From: Tritrichomonas musculus
Lineage: Eukaryota; Parabasalia; Tritrichomonadida; Tritrichomonadidae
Length of the DNA stretch: 64,000 nucleotides
Reading direction: 5' to 3'
NCBI GenBank assembly: GCA_039105265.1
Contig: JAPFFF010000024.1
Coordinates: forward strand, 930,001 to 994,000
Shown: one piece after another, positions 51,401-61,229 of the stretch
Numbering within the stretch: position 1 is the first letter of the stretch
How the letters are laid out: each line of letters begins with the position of its first letter
Made by a program: the position numbers and the translations under genes
The notes under the pieces: model-generated
The model's database searches: none
What the model saw: the letters and a program-made list of their open reading frames with translations, nothing else
What the model was told of the DNA's origin: nothing

Positions 51401-52858
51401 ATGTTTAAAAAATGAAGCAAGCTTCATATGAACAAATTTGTTTTGATACTCAACAAATAGAAAAAGTAAAGGAAAAAGAGAAGAATCATGAGAATCATCG
51501 TCAAATATGTTTTCAATTCCTTCTTCATCAAAATAAATATCAAAGAAAAAACTGCTCATTAACGAAATAGTCGGACGTTTATCTTCATCTAAATTTAAAC
51601 AATCATTGCAAATATCTTGAAGTATTGACAATTTTACAGAAGTTTCACCTGAAATAATAAATTGGATAACTTTTCCTAATGAATAAATATCTGATTTATT
51701 TGTAAACCGTTTTCTTTCAATAATTTCAGGTGCAAAAAATTGAATTTCAAAATTGTCAGTGAATTCGTCACTTTTTAAAGTGTCTTTTTGGTTGTTTTGA
51801 ATCATTCTATCGAAGTCGATAAGAATGGCAGTTTTATTCTTATCAATTATGATGTTGTTTGGCTTCAGATCTCGGTAGATGTAATTATTGTAATGAAGGT
51901 ATTCAATAATGATGATTATTTCAAAAATAATTTTTATTTTGTCATTAATTGAAAGGTTCATTTCACTGACGTAACTTAACGGTTTCCCTACCAGATATTC
52001 GATTAACAAGCACTTGTGTGATTTGTATATGGCAGTGCCAAAGTACCTTGGAAGTAATGGATGATGAATGTTGTTGTAGTTGTTTCTTTCTCGTTCAAAA
52101 AGTTTGTCTTCTTCGCCTGTCAGGAAAAATTTCAGCAAACAAATTTCTTCTTTTTCAATGAGATAAACCAAATAAATTGACGATGAGCTTCCATGATCCA
52201 AAGGCATTAATTCAATAAATCTGTCTTCTTTCATTTCTTCTTCAAGATTCCGCTTATTCGAGAAAAGTTCTTCATAATGAATGATTCGGTCGTAATTCGA
52301 GTTTTGATAAGCAATTTTGATCAAAAATCCAGATACGCAAAATCGTATAATTGTCCAGTAATCATAAAAGATTTTTCGTATTGTTGGATTATATTTTCCA
52401 TAATCAGGAATAAATCGCGTCAAAAATGAAGGGATTTCTCTTTCAATGAATAAACGATTATTTCCTTCTGAAAAATTAAATCGAAATTTTGAATTATTCA
52501 TGTTTCTCAATTGTTGAAGCTTCAATTTGATTTCTTCAGAAAGACAATAAATTACCGATTCTTCATTTATTGAAAAAAATGGAAATAAAAGCGATATATC
52601 TGAAATTGGTATTAATATTGATGTGTAATCAAAGCAAATAATAAAATAATCATCAAGATTGGAATTTGACTGTGTATTGATATATTGATCGATAATGATA
52701 ATGCCCGATTTGTTTTTCTTTTGGAAGAATTGTATGATATATGAATTGTCTTTCGTTACTATATAAAAAACAAATTTCTGAATCAATTTATTTAAGTATT
52801 GGTTTTGGATTTTAATGGTGGTTTGGTCTAGCATCTCTTGAAACTTTTGATGATACAT
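48428..52858 (-). CDS. Protein kinase with ~23 Sel1 repeats, 1476 aa
   Basis: The start is taken at ATG 52856-52858 (MYHQKFQEM), matching the paralog at 15998; the upstream 16 codons lack an ATG. The first ~200 residues are the shared N-terminal domain. The kinase domain (about 225-470) has a loosened glycine loop (LDHGSSSSIYLV), LLKFF lysine, YRDLKPNN with Asp330, DFD in place of DFG (Asp348), an intact APE (FFAPEII) and a KSDIYSLGKV helix. About 23 Sel1 repeats of 36-37 residues fill most of the rest (A.YNLG.IY.EG.YV.RDI.KAIHYY). The end KIPKINELFYEGFG is conserved in the paralog. Probably a cytosolic signalling scaffold; activity is plausible because both catalytic Asp residues remain. Confidence 0.88.
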   Translation of the reverse strand: MYHQKFQEMLDQTTIKIQNQYLNKLIQKFVFYIVTKDNSYIIQFFQKKNKSGIIIIDQYINTQSNSNLDDYFIICFDYTSILIPISDISLLFPFFSINEESVIYCLSEEIKLKLQQLRNMNNSKFRFNFSEGNNRLFIEREIPSFLTRFIPDYGKYNPTIRKIFYDYWTIIRFCVSGFLIKIAYQNSNYDRIIHYEELFSNKRNLEEEMKEDRFIELMPLDHGSSSSIYLVYLIEKEEICLLKFFLTGEEDKLFERERNNYNNIHHPLLPRYFGTAIYKSHKCLLIEYLVGKPLSYVSEMNLSINDKIKIIFEIIIIIEYLHYNNYIYRDLKPNNIIIDKNKTAILIDFDRMIQNNQKDTLKSDEFTDNFEIQFFAPEIIERKRFTNKSDIYSLGKVIQFIISGETSVKLSILQDICNDCLNLDEDKRPTISLMSSFFFDIYFDEEGIENIFDDDSHDSSLFPLLFLFVEYQNKFVHMKLASFFKHGIDICKDDDGNIHYHKGNDEDVDEEEVLFKHIPKNLINSFCFYHLAADNYNNPKAQYNIGLIHLIGVDIDRAIYYLSLAADQNYVKAQHKLGKIYYKGKYITEDIDTAIYYLTLAAQQNYLKSIFELATIYYDGMNPPRDIEKAIYYFKLGAEQNNVASQFALGEIYYHGKHCAIDIEKAIYYFSLASNNNHDISQFNLGYIYYEGEYVQRDIKKSIHYYSLAADHNNVEAQYNLGLLYFNGNFVEKNINKAIHYFSLAANQNNVESIFFLGNIYSKSDSIYQNVNKAIYYYSLAADLNHSESQFILATIYIEGEIIQRDINKAIHYYSMAAKQDNCHALYHLGVIYSSNKYDQRDIHKAIHYLTLAANLDYPNAQNTLGNIYFDEEKPIKNIDKAFYYYKLAANHNFRDSLFNLGLLYSDGEYVDRDIKKAIHYYLLAANQNSVQAQYNLGVIYYKGIDVERNTDKAIHYLTLAANQNFREAQYILGIIYGEDEYVPRDINKSLYYFTLSANQNYHRAQFRLGLTYYRNEIIPRDIDKAFHYFSKAAEQGNAESQFFLGLIYSEGKYVERDMNKAIRYLLKASNQNFLPAHFNLGYIYSDGKYVPRDIDKAIHYYTLAANGNDTRAQINLAIIYEEGKNVPKNMERAFSLYKLAADQNNPDAQYILAVMYYEGDYLPRNIEKSLYYYHLAANQNDRNALYNLGIIYEEGKFVQKDVSKAIHYYTLAANKNQPKAQFYLGLIYFKGRIVQRDIKKGIYLITLSSMNGFILAHFFVGFFRHEGKYVKCDINKAIHHYKETSSFNNQYAKNNLGIIFKNGFENQIKRNLGLAIEYFKEAIRQKNDKIAMYNLAHLYLYENIRDDGIDESIQLLINSALQTFSHSIFLLCLALIKKFNGDMISIKNKVDESTFNDSELSNNVCQMIIKYELNNDITFERFFECYRKIDFLYDLELESFISHELADRKLNPDDNKISKIPKINELFYEGFGFDI

Positions 52859-54861
52859 CAAAGCTTCAAGAGATTTAAAAAAAAAACTAGAATTAAAAGT
52901 TCTCAATTTTTTTTATGTAAATTTTTTTTCTTCTCAATTTTTTAAAGTTTAATATTTCTCAAAAACACGAACTTAAATTGAAATTATTCTAAATCTAAAT
53001 TGATAAATATGATGAAGATATTGTTGTAGAATCACTGAAAGAAAAGAAGAAAGAAATTCTAGAAATTTTCATAGATTTTGGTAAACTTCATTCTGAAGAT
53101 GAATTCAAATTTGATGTGTGACTGGATGTTGACTTTGATTATTGTTTTGATGCTTGAGGAGGTGGAGAAAGACCTTAATCTTTTGATGCAGTTGCCGATG
53201 TCCTGCTTAATAATATAGAAAATGTGAGGATATGGATATTGCTATACAATTTTTTGAGATGCTGTTTGTGCCGATAATCTTGAATTATTCTGAAAGATTG
53301 AAAGGTTTTGTGCTGTTTTTTCTTGTTATGGTGAAGTATTTACCTTTGATTCAATCCATTTTGCATGTCTTTTTGTTTTGGTCTTATAATATTGATTGAA
53401 CCAAAATAAGGCACTATTGTCACTTTGTCAATATCGGTATTTAAAGGAAAAAACTACAAGTTTATTTGTTATTTGGTCACTCTTTTTAGACCAAAATTTT
53501 TAATAATGTTTTCAGAGTTAAAATATATTTTATCTAAACGCATGGCCATGATGTCTAATAAATATTCTCACATGTACATAAGTAAATGGAGTTTTCAAGC
53601 AATTATTTTGGAGGTCCACGTGTCTAGAATGTTATCGTATAGTTCCTTCATTTTGAAACATTAGTTTTTGATATAAAGATAAAAAATGCAAAAGCATAAT
53701 CGAGAAAATAATATTTATAAATAGCCATAATGATATCATAGGTATATATAAAGTTTTATTTCTGAGAATACATTTTTTTGATAACAATGATCTTTATAAG
53801 TTTTTTCATAAAAGATTAATCCTTTGTATATTTTATAACTAATTTCTTCTGTGAGCAATTTAACTATTATTATTTTGTTTTTCATTGAGGATAAATCAAT
53901 CAAGGCTGTAAGTTAAAAATCTTTATTTACACAAGAAGTACTTTCTTGAATATTCAATCATGAAGAAATTACTTATAAAAATCTATATTTTCATGATTTG
54001 ATGTAGATTTAATCTTTTTTTCCTAGCTTACTCATCTCATATCCTGCAATTATAAATTATAGCGAATGCTGTGTCTTTTTAAATACATCACTGAAGATTA
54101 ATATAAATAGAATTTTTATCATCAGATTTGAAAAACAGCAAAAACATATGTTTCAACAAGCATGTTAGGAGATGATTTAGAAGATGATTTAAAAGATGGG
54201 TCTCAAAGGCATAACAAAAAGTTTTACCAGACACTTACTACTATTAACCAGATGGAGAAAGAAGAAAACTCCGATTTTTGAGCCTATGACTCTAAAAATT
54301 TAAAACAAATTACAGATTTTGTTCTAGGCTTTGGGAGGCTAGTTAACAGTAGCCTCCAACATATAAAATGACCCATCCTACCACTACTCAAAGGGATCCC
54401 TGGACCCAGCCTCCCAAAGCCTTCAAGAAGCCCTGCTCTCAAAAAGTTTGCGACAGTTTATTACTTTTCTAATGAAGCATATCCATTCAGAAAAATAACA
54501 TTTATTAATAAATAACTAATTTTAATTTCTATAGATAATTGCAATTTATCATTTTTCTTTCCTTAGTCGATATAAATGTAAAAGATATTTTGATGTTAAA
54601 TTTCGTTGTAATTTATGCAAATAATTGAATGACTCAGAATTTTTTAAGATACAATATTATCGTTATTTTTCAAGACATCATTATTTTGATTAATAATGAT
54701 TTAAATATAAATATTACAGTTTATATAATTCATTAGATAAACATACAATTTATTCATTAATAAATAATTATTATTTTAAGTTTACAATAAGATAATTTTT
54801 ACTAATTTAAAAATTTATAAAATTGAAACACGATAGAAAATTTATCTCAAGTAAATTTATA
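52859..54861. other. 2-kb spacer with relics and a GC-rich inverted repeat
   Basis: 52990-53260 contains broken protein-like stretches (VVESLKEKKKEILEIFIDFG; AVADVLLNNIENVRI) with no recognised family. A 79-codon open frame at 53425 starts without ATG and is not convincing. A perfect 15-bp inverted repeat lies at 54326-54422. Confidence 0.45.
54326..54422. repeat. GC-rich 15-bp inverted repeat with nested alternative stem
   Basis: AGGCTTTGGGAGGCT (54326-54340) pairs perfectly with AGCCTCCCAAAGCCT (54408-54422) across a 67-nt loop. A competing short hairpin pairs GGAGGCTA (54334-54341) with TAGCCTCC (54350-54357), so the two stems are mutually exclusive. A palindrome AGGGATCCCT lies in the loop. 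The patch is sharply GC-rich in an AT-rich region. It may be a structured RNA or transposon relic. Confidence 0.7.
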
Positions 54862-55752
54862 ATGACGGAAAACTTTGTTCCAAAAGCATTCGAGTTATGT
54901 GCAAGCGATAATATTGAAGAATTTAAAAAAATTGTTCCAGAGCGAGTTAAACTAAATGCTAAAGTATTTTTTAAAATTATTTTTTCTAACCCTTAGCATC
55001 AAAATGTTTTTATATTTATTTACCGAAGACACTCCTTATTTGTGCAGCAGAAAATCATTCAATGCATTGTATTCATTACCTTTTGATGAATGGAGCGAAA
55101 ACATCAATCTGCGATATTTATTATTTGTATTCTAACAAAGTTTCAAATTTTTTACTCATCGAATTTTACTTTTTTTCAAAATGGAATTCTATAATCAAAA
55201 TTTTATCGATCGCCCTTAATGGTTGCAATTGATAAGAAATTTTACGAAGGTGTTTGTGCTTTAATTAATGCAGGTGCAGATGTTCACGATGAAGATATTT
55301 TATTTTTCCTTTTCTTATGATATTTTTAATATTATTAGTTTAATAATATTTAATTTTCATTTTTTTAATGGCGTTTCTTTTTTTTAAAAATTCATTGGAC
55401 GCCGCTTCATTATGCAGCTAAATCAGGAGATCCAAGAATTGTCGAAATGCTTTTAAACTTCAAAACAGATCCTAACAAAACTGACATTTTTACCAATTCT
55501 TTTTATTTCGTTTAATTTTTTATATTTTAATGAAGTTTTTATTTTTAAATAGTTTATGGAGCAACACCACTTCATATTGCTGGTGATCGTACGGATCCTG
55601 AAATTGTTCATCTTCTAATAGTTGCTGGTGCTAATCCCAGTATTAGAAACGACTTTGGTGTCAGTGCGGGTGAAATGTGTACAAATCGTGGAATGGAAGC
55701 TGCTTTGGATCCAAATTATGATCCTAAAGATCCATTAAGAGCTACACTATAA
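54862..55752 (+). other. Split ankyrin gene: five coding blocks, four intron-like spacers
   Basis: The ATG block 54862-54960 (MTENFVPKAFELCASDN...VKLNA) is followed by ankyrin blocks at about 55023-55115 (TLLICAAENHSMHCIHYLL), 55207-55296 (SPLMVAIDKKFYEGVCALI), 55393-55485 (WTPLHYAAKSGDPRIVEMLL) and 55553-55752 (GATPLHIAGDRTDPEIVHLL, ending ...DPKDPLRATL, TAA). Each block is stop-free; the spacers of about 62, 91, 96 and 67 nt hold stops. The protein would be a small five-repeat ankyrin adaptor with a natural start and end. Spacer 1 has GTATTT near its start and CTAACCCTTAG inside; spacer 2 has TCTAACAAAG and TGGAATT 28 nt before the next repeat's Ser codon. Joining 55486 to AG at 55552, with one base kept, restores D-I-Y-G-A-T-P-L-H. 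Regular GT-AG ends are absent overall. Confidence 0.65.
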
Positions 55753-56184
55753 TAAATATAAAATATTTTAACATACATGCTGCTTTTTATCGTTTAATTT
55801 ATCAAAAATGCATACAATCAAGAGAAATTAAGCCAACATTTGTTAAATGAGAAATAATAAAAGAACTGATTTGTTAAAATTAATTAATTATCTTTTTGCT
55901 TAATGCCTTAAACAAATGATTGAATCATTAAAACCAATTTAACTGTTATTTAACACTACATAAAAATCTACACAATGATGAATTACTGAAAAAAAAAAAA
56001 AGACTTTCTTAATATTTAAACGATAAGGTCAAATTAAGGTCAAACAACTAAAAATCGATTTTATTTCATAAAGAAAGAACTTTTCACAATCTATTTAGAA
56101 TCATCAAAAAGAGAATAGCCAATAGACAATTAAGAAGTTGATAAATAAAACAAATTTAATAAAAAAAATACATAAAAAAAATAG
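55753..56184. other. AT-rich convergent spacer
   Basis: No gene; a short A run at about 55988-56000. Confidence 0.5.
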
Positions 56185-57879
56185 TCAGTCCTTTTGCGAA
56201 CTATTATCTACATAATTCGCAATCATTAACGGATCCTTTTCTTGGTCTCTAGCGGTTCTTTCCATTGCGTCGTCCATGAACTTGTCTATATCCATTTTTG
56301 CGATCTGGTGGCAGATTTCGTGCAAGTTTGTAAAAGTGAACTCAAATTCAGAAGGAAGTCCCATTCCGTAAATGAAAGGCGAGAAGGCCTCTGTGAGTGC
56401 GAAAGTGTCACCGACACCTGCCAGCAAGAACACGATCAATGAGATGTCGAACAAGTCATCGAAACACAGGAGTGACTCACTTTTTGCGAACAACTGACCA
56501 GTTAACTTCTTCCTCGTGTCGAAGTCAAAGTCGGAGGCGACAATTTGGATCTTCTGGAAGGCCTCGAAGATTATTCTGCAGAAGTCGATAGGATTGACAA
56601 CGTAGCTCGAGTTGCTGAAGAGAGCGGTCGCGTCAGAGTACATGTGGTCCCGCGGGAAGTCCTTCAATCGGAGCGAAATCAGGCTCGGAACGAGGTATTT
56701 CTGAGCAAAACCGAATCCGATAGGAGGGATATTTCTGAGCCTTTGTACACGTTGTGCGAACTCTCGACTTTTTGAAGGAAGAACGCACTGAAAAAGTGAG
56801 GTCAAATATATTTGATTGAAAAAGTGGCGTGTAAAGTATAGAAAAATATACGGTAGGTATTTGTCTAGATTAAGGCGCTTGGATTCGCATAATTCTTGAG
56901 CAGTGTTCACTATTAACTTCCCCGCATATTTTGGATTGGCTATTGATTGCTTAATTCGAGTATCAATTTTCCTTTGGAAATCATTACTTAATTTTTCTAA
57001 TATTTGTTGGAATGTTATTAGGTTTTGTCCTTCATCAGGAAAATAATTGAAAAGAGTTTCGAAATTATTGACTTTGCAGACAGAAGTAAGTGCAAAATGG
57101 ATCGATATGCCAACATCAGACGTTTTAATTTTGTGAAAATGCTTTTTGAGAGATTGTTTGTGAGATAGAATTAAATTGGCTTCCGGGTCATCGCCTGGAA
57201 AATCATCTAAATCATTTTCAATTAGAGGTGTGTTGGTTTTAATATCTACTGTTGGATCTTCTGCATGCAATAATTTGGTGTAATCGATACATTTAATTAA
57301 ATCATCTGAAACTCTTTGAACATGCTTTTCTTTAAGATCATTCAACTCACCAGCTAAATCTAAGTATAAAATTTTGGTAGCTTTTTTATGGAAATCCATC
57401 TGGGTATTTTTCGATATTTTATCAATCTTATTTTTTATTTTTAACCTTTTCTCATCTATAGATTTGTTAGCCGCATGAATGCTTGTCTTAAAAATATTAT
57501 TCATCATTAAATATGTTTGCTGAACTGATTTATCAATTTGCACAATCAATTGCTGCTTTGTAATCGAGTAGTTTTGAGGGTATGTTAAAAAGACATATCG
57601 CTTGACAATTGGATTTAGATTGGCAAAATCTTTAGAAGTTAATTTTTTCTCTGTTTTGCTAATGACTTGCGTATTAGAGCGTTTGGAAATTTTTGTATTT
57701 TCTGCAAACAAATCTATTCCTTGATTATTATTTCCTGAAGATTGAATATCTTTTTCAAATTGACTTTTTTCGCTCGAAATTAGAAATGCGAGTCGGCTTT
57801 TTTCGTTACGGTTTTTAGATTGTTTGCCTTTTTTTTTCTTCTCAACTGGTTCTTCATCAAAAAGAATCGAATCTGCCAT
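56185..57879 (-). CDS. Probable VPS9-domain protein (Rab5-type GEF), 564 aa
   Basis: ATG 57877-57879 to TGA. Residues 10-35 are Lys-rich and low complexity. Residues about 85-240 are helical/coiled, followed by an acidic patch (ENDLDDFPGDDPEA). The C-terminal 200 residues include IPPIGFGFAQKYLVPSLISL, then IDFCRIIFEAFQKIQIVASDF. A further segment, CFDDLFDISLIVFLLAGVGD, precedes EFEFTFTNLHEICHQIAK. The DDLFDISLIVFLLA block followed by a T.L.E.C helix resembles the VPS9 fold, which catalyses nucleotide exchange on Rab5-like GTPases in endocytic traffic. This is by memory of the motif and unsearched. CTCACCAAAATTTA lies directly before the ATG. The 3' third (56185-56760) is markedly GC-richer than the 5' part. 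Confidence 0.55.
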   Translation of the reverse strand: MADSILFDEEPVEKKKKGKQSKNRNEKSRLAFLISSEKSQFEKDIQSSGNNNQGIDLFAENTKISKRSNTQVISKTEKKLTSKDFANLNPIVKRYVFLTYPQNYSITKQQLIVQIDKSVQQTYLMMNNIFKTSIHAANKSIDEKRLKIKNKIDKISKNTQMDFHKKATKILYLDLAGELNDLKEKHVQRVSDDLIKCIDYTKLLHAEDPTVDIKTNTPLIENDLDDFPGDDPEANLILSHKQSLKKHFHKIKTSDVGISIHFALTSVCKVNNFETLFNYFPDEGQNLITFQQILEKLSNDFQRKIDTRIKQSIANPKYAGKLIVNTAQELCESKRLNLDKYLPYIFLYFTRHFFNQIYLTSLFQCVLPSKSREFAQRVQRLRNIPPIGFGFAQKYLVPSLISLRLKDFPRDHMYSDATALFSNSSYVVNPIDFCRIIFEAFQKIQIVASDFDFDTRKKLTGQLFAKSESLLCFDDLFDISLIVFLLAGVGDTFALTEAFSPFIYGMGLPSEFEFTFTNLHEICHQIAKMDIDKFMDDAMERTARDQEKDPLMIANYVDNSSQKD

Positions 57880-58835
57880 TAAATTTTGGTGAGAGATAAA
57901 AAAAAAAATTGATTCAAATTTTTGAGATGTTTATTATTACTTTCATATAAAAAGAATTCAATTTTTTTGAAATAATTATCCGTGGAATTTGAATAAATAG
58001 TTGTTTTTTAATAAGATATTTGGCTGTTTGTAGCTTTTTGTAATAATATTTGTTCATTTATATTCAAAAAATAATCATGGCAACATAACCACAAATTTGC
58101 GATTTCAAATAACCAAAATGAGAAATTATTTAATTTTTTATTGGCCAGTTACAATATATAAATACGAATCCATCTCAAATGTATACTCAAAATTATTCAA
58201 AGAATTAAATATATTCCATTTAGCGAGTTTATTGCTTTCTTGTCAAGTATAATATTATATTCAATATATTCATCTTAAGGACAAATTATTATAATATATA
58301 TTAACTTTTCCAAAAAAAATATTATAAAAGTTAAACATATATATCCATTTTTTAATCAAAAATAACTGCATTGCATAATTTAGAAGATTTTATGAGGAGA
58401 TTTAAAAATCTATATTAGAGGATAATAAATAATATTTGAATTTTCGATGGTGAATTGAAAAGGCGTTTTATAATACTGGAAAATTTAAAATTCATTGGAT
58501 AGCGCTAATATAAACTTGCCTTAATATAGTTTTAATACAAATAAATCGGATATAAATTGGTCATCGAGTAAAAAAAATGTTCGGAAGTTCTCTCAAAAAG
58601 TTCTCGATAAAGTTCAAGGACTGACTTTTCGTCATTTAATTTCTTGGTAACATATTAGTATATTTATATGTTTTAATTTAAGCTTATATTAAAGAATATT
58701 TTTAAAAAATTAATTGTAAATTTCAAGATATATTCAAAATAAAATAAGAAAATAACGAATTCTTTCATTGATTAAAAAAAAAAAAAAAAAAGACGGTTAT
58801 TTAACTTATTGGATTTGTACCTTAAAATATAATAA
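57880..58835. other. AT-rich spacer
   Basis: No gene. Contains an A run at about 58772-58790 just beyond the stop of the IBD gene. Confidence 0.5.
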
Positions 58836-59318
58836 TTATGCTAATGGTGCAATTTCTCTGAACTTTGAAGCAGTTTCAATGCGTGCTTTAATATCTTTGG
58901 TATTAATACGAATTGTCCACTGCCTGAGTTCGCTCATATTTGTATTTATATATGGGATCATTGGAGAAAAAACAGTCCATGGCTTCAAAGAATTACTATG
59001 ACATACCTGATATCCCATTCTCTGAAGTGAATTATTTATTGCTGACTTACATTTTTTAATTAAAAAACGAAGCTGTCTCGTATTAACACCTAATACGTCC
59101 CCTTTCCAGCAAATACCACAAACAAGAAACCTTTTCCAATCATGTATATCATTCCTTTCAGCAAATTCTCTAATCATTTTAAGCTGATCTTCAAAAGATA
59201 TATTAACTGTATTTGAATTCTTGTTATTCTGTCCTTCTTTACTAATTTTTTGACGAAGTGAAATATAACGGGCTCTGTCTGCATTTGGTAAAATATCCCA
59301 ATACATTGGAAAAGACAT
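58836..59318 (-). CDS. Initiator-binding domain (IBD) protein, 160 aa
   Basis: ATG 59316-59318. The protein is nearly all one domain: MSFPMYWDILPNADRARYISLR at the start, EDQLKMIREFAERNDIHDWK, then RFLVCGICWKGDVLGVNTRQ, LRFLIKKCKSAINNSLQRMGY, and a closing ELRQWTIR. These blocks are characteristic of the large trichomonad IBD family (winged-helix, related to IBP39), whose founding member binds the initiator element over transcription starts. Here the domain makes up the whole protein, without the C-terminal Pol II-binding region of IBP39, so it would be a single-domain DNA-binding factor, probably nuclear. Intact. Confidence 0.75.
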   Translation of the reverse strand: MSFPMYWDILPNADRARYISLRQKISKEGQNNKNSNTVNISFEDQLKMIREFAERNDIHDWKRFLVCGICWKGDVLGVNTRQLRFLIKKCKSAINNSLQRMGYQVCHSNSLKPWTVFSPMIPYINTNMSELRQWTIRINTKDIKARIETASKFREIAPLA

Positions 59319-61157
59319 TTTAAACGAGCTTTATATCTCGATAAACAGATAAAATTATGATTTTACCTTAAATTGGCGAGTAACGATAACCTTTTCAATA
59401 TTATATAAAATTTTAATAAAAAATATTTGGAAAAGTTGAGAATTTTTTTTCAAAAAGTTAAACAAACCAATTCAATGAATACAATATTTTCATATGATTT
59501 GGCCAAATAAAAAACTTTTTAAAATAATTCAATTATCTCATCTATTTCTTTTCATTGAAAAAGCTAAAAAACTATCAAATCAAATAATCAAACCAAATGA
59601 TTTTATGATAAATAAATATCCTAATTTATATTCATAGTTTTTGTTTGATTCAAATAATGTTTATCAAAAGTTGGTTCATTTAAATCAATTGAATTTTTTT
59701 ATCACAATAGAATTTTATTTATAAACTTTTGAATAATTACTAAACCTTGTTCTTTTATTTTCTCCTCTTATTCAAAATAAACTATATATTCTTCATTAAT
59801 AAATAGGTTACAAAAAGAATTTATGCATAATTTAAATAAATTATATAATGTAGAATATTATTTATAATTTTAAAATAAATATAAATGGGTTGTTATCAAT
59901 ATAATGCAATTTTAATTTAAATGGGAGGTGCAAATAAAAAAACAAGTTTTACAACTTTAATAGAAATTCTATTAATTGAACTTTTTCTGATTCTCTTATC
60001 AACAATTTGAGAAAGAATAATTATGAAGTTCAGAAAAAGGCTTTGATACGTAAAACGTTTATAATATTTTATAAAGTCAAATTCAAAAAGCTTGGGACAA
60101 ACTTTTTAAATATATACTGAAAAGTATTCAATTTTGTCCCATCATGAATGATTTTTTTTGTGAGATATATTGAAAAAAATTGAATTGCTAAAGGGGAAAA
60201 AGGGGAAAATAATAAAAAAACAAAGAATAAAAGATCATTTTTATATAAAAATATATATTTTTTCATATGGTTAATGTTGTATCTATCATTAATCCATATT
60301 TTTGTAAGGAAAAAATCCTCAAAAAAATACAATTTACCTAATCTTTGGTGAAAATTATCATAGATCTTTGCACTAATTCACTAGAAAACGCATTGTAAAG
60401 CCTGCAATGATATTAAAATAGAATTTCTTTTGTAAACACTTGCTCAAATACTATTTTTTGATCATGAATTTACATAATAGTTGATGATCATCGATTTTTA
60501 AGTATTGCGCTATTAATTGAAAGTTCAGTAATATATGTTTTGGCTCGTATTGGAAACATTTTTTCACTATTGATTGGAATTTTAGAGAATATAACTCAAT
60601 AAATAAAGAAAAAAAAATAATTGAAAAGAAGATTTTGTTTTTTTATTAATATAAAAAGATCTTTCTAATATTAAAATATATTTTTAATAGAACATTTACT
60701 CATAAAATATAAAGATATGGTTGTTTATTTTTCTATCCTCTGAAAAATACATTTTGATCTACCTTTTTTTTGATATATACACATTTTTCAAATAGAAATC
60801 TCTTAAATTATTTTTGATAAACAAATAGATTAGAACATAATTACATTAAAAAGCTTTTATAAAACCCAAAAATTGACGTTTGTCTAGGGGTAAAGTGGAA
60901 TGAGTGATTGTTTTATAGATATTACTATTATGAGAGCCTAAACGCCATATTTATTAAAGGATACTTTTTGAAAAAAGCATTTATAACATTAATAAGAAGA
61001 TTTTCTTACGGAAGCCAAAATATTTTGAATATTGACAAATTATTAAAAACTTTTCAATTCTTGTTAGTAGTCTTAAGTTAATTAGTTTTTCAAATATAAC
61101 AAATCACACATAATATTTTTGAAAAAGATAAAATGAAAAAATCAAGTAATAAAAAAA
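59319..61157. other. 1.8-kb AT-rich spacer
   Basis: No gene supported; long A/T runs throughout. The last bases supply the tRNA terminator. Confidence 0.5.
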
Positions 61158-61229
61158 TGTCTCAGAGCGGAATCGAACCGCTACCTGAACCGTGTGAAGG
61201 TTCTATTCTAGCCGTTATAATACTGAGAC
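61158..61229 (-). tRNA. tRNA-Val (anticodon CAC)
   Basis: On the minus strand the acceptor arms GTCTCAG and CTGAGAC pair perfectly, with discriminator A. The anticodon stem GAACC/GGTTC encloses TTCACAC, giving anticodon CAC (Val, codon GTG). The T arm is AGCGG-TTCGATT-CCGCT. The D arm (TTATAACGGCTAGAA) is present but pairs weakly. Seven T residues directly after the 3' end (61151-61157 on the opposite strand) form a Pol III terminator. No intron, and no encoded CCA. Box A-like and box B (GGTTCGATTCC) sequences are internal, so it is likely transcribed by Pol III. Confidence 0.9.

Noticed and set aside
53425-53664. 79-codon + strand frame
   Set aside because: No ATG at the start, no domain, and flanking sequence is eroded.
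54964-54996. A textbook 33-nt GT...CTAAC...AG intron in the split ankyrin gene
   Set aside because: Its removal does not bring the next ankyrin block into frame, so I could not accept it as the real intron; the motif is noted in the finding.
56242-56775. Plus-strand frames opposite the VPS9-like gene
   Set aside because: Antisense shadows of the GC-rich 3' part; Arg/Ser-rich without motifs.
60069-60332. 87-codon minus-strand Phe/Leu-rich frame
   Set aside because: Composition is what random A/T-rich DNA gives; no start context, no homologous feature recognised.
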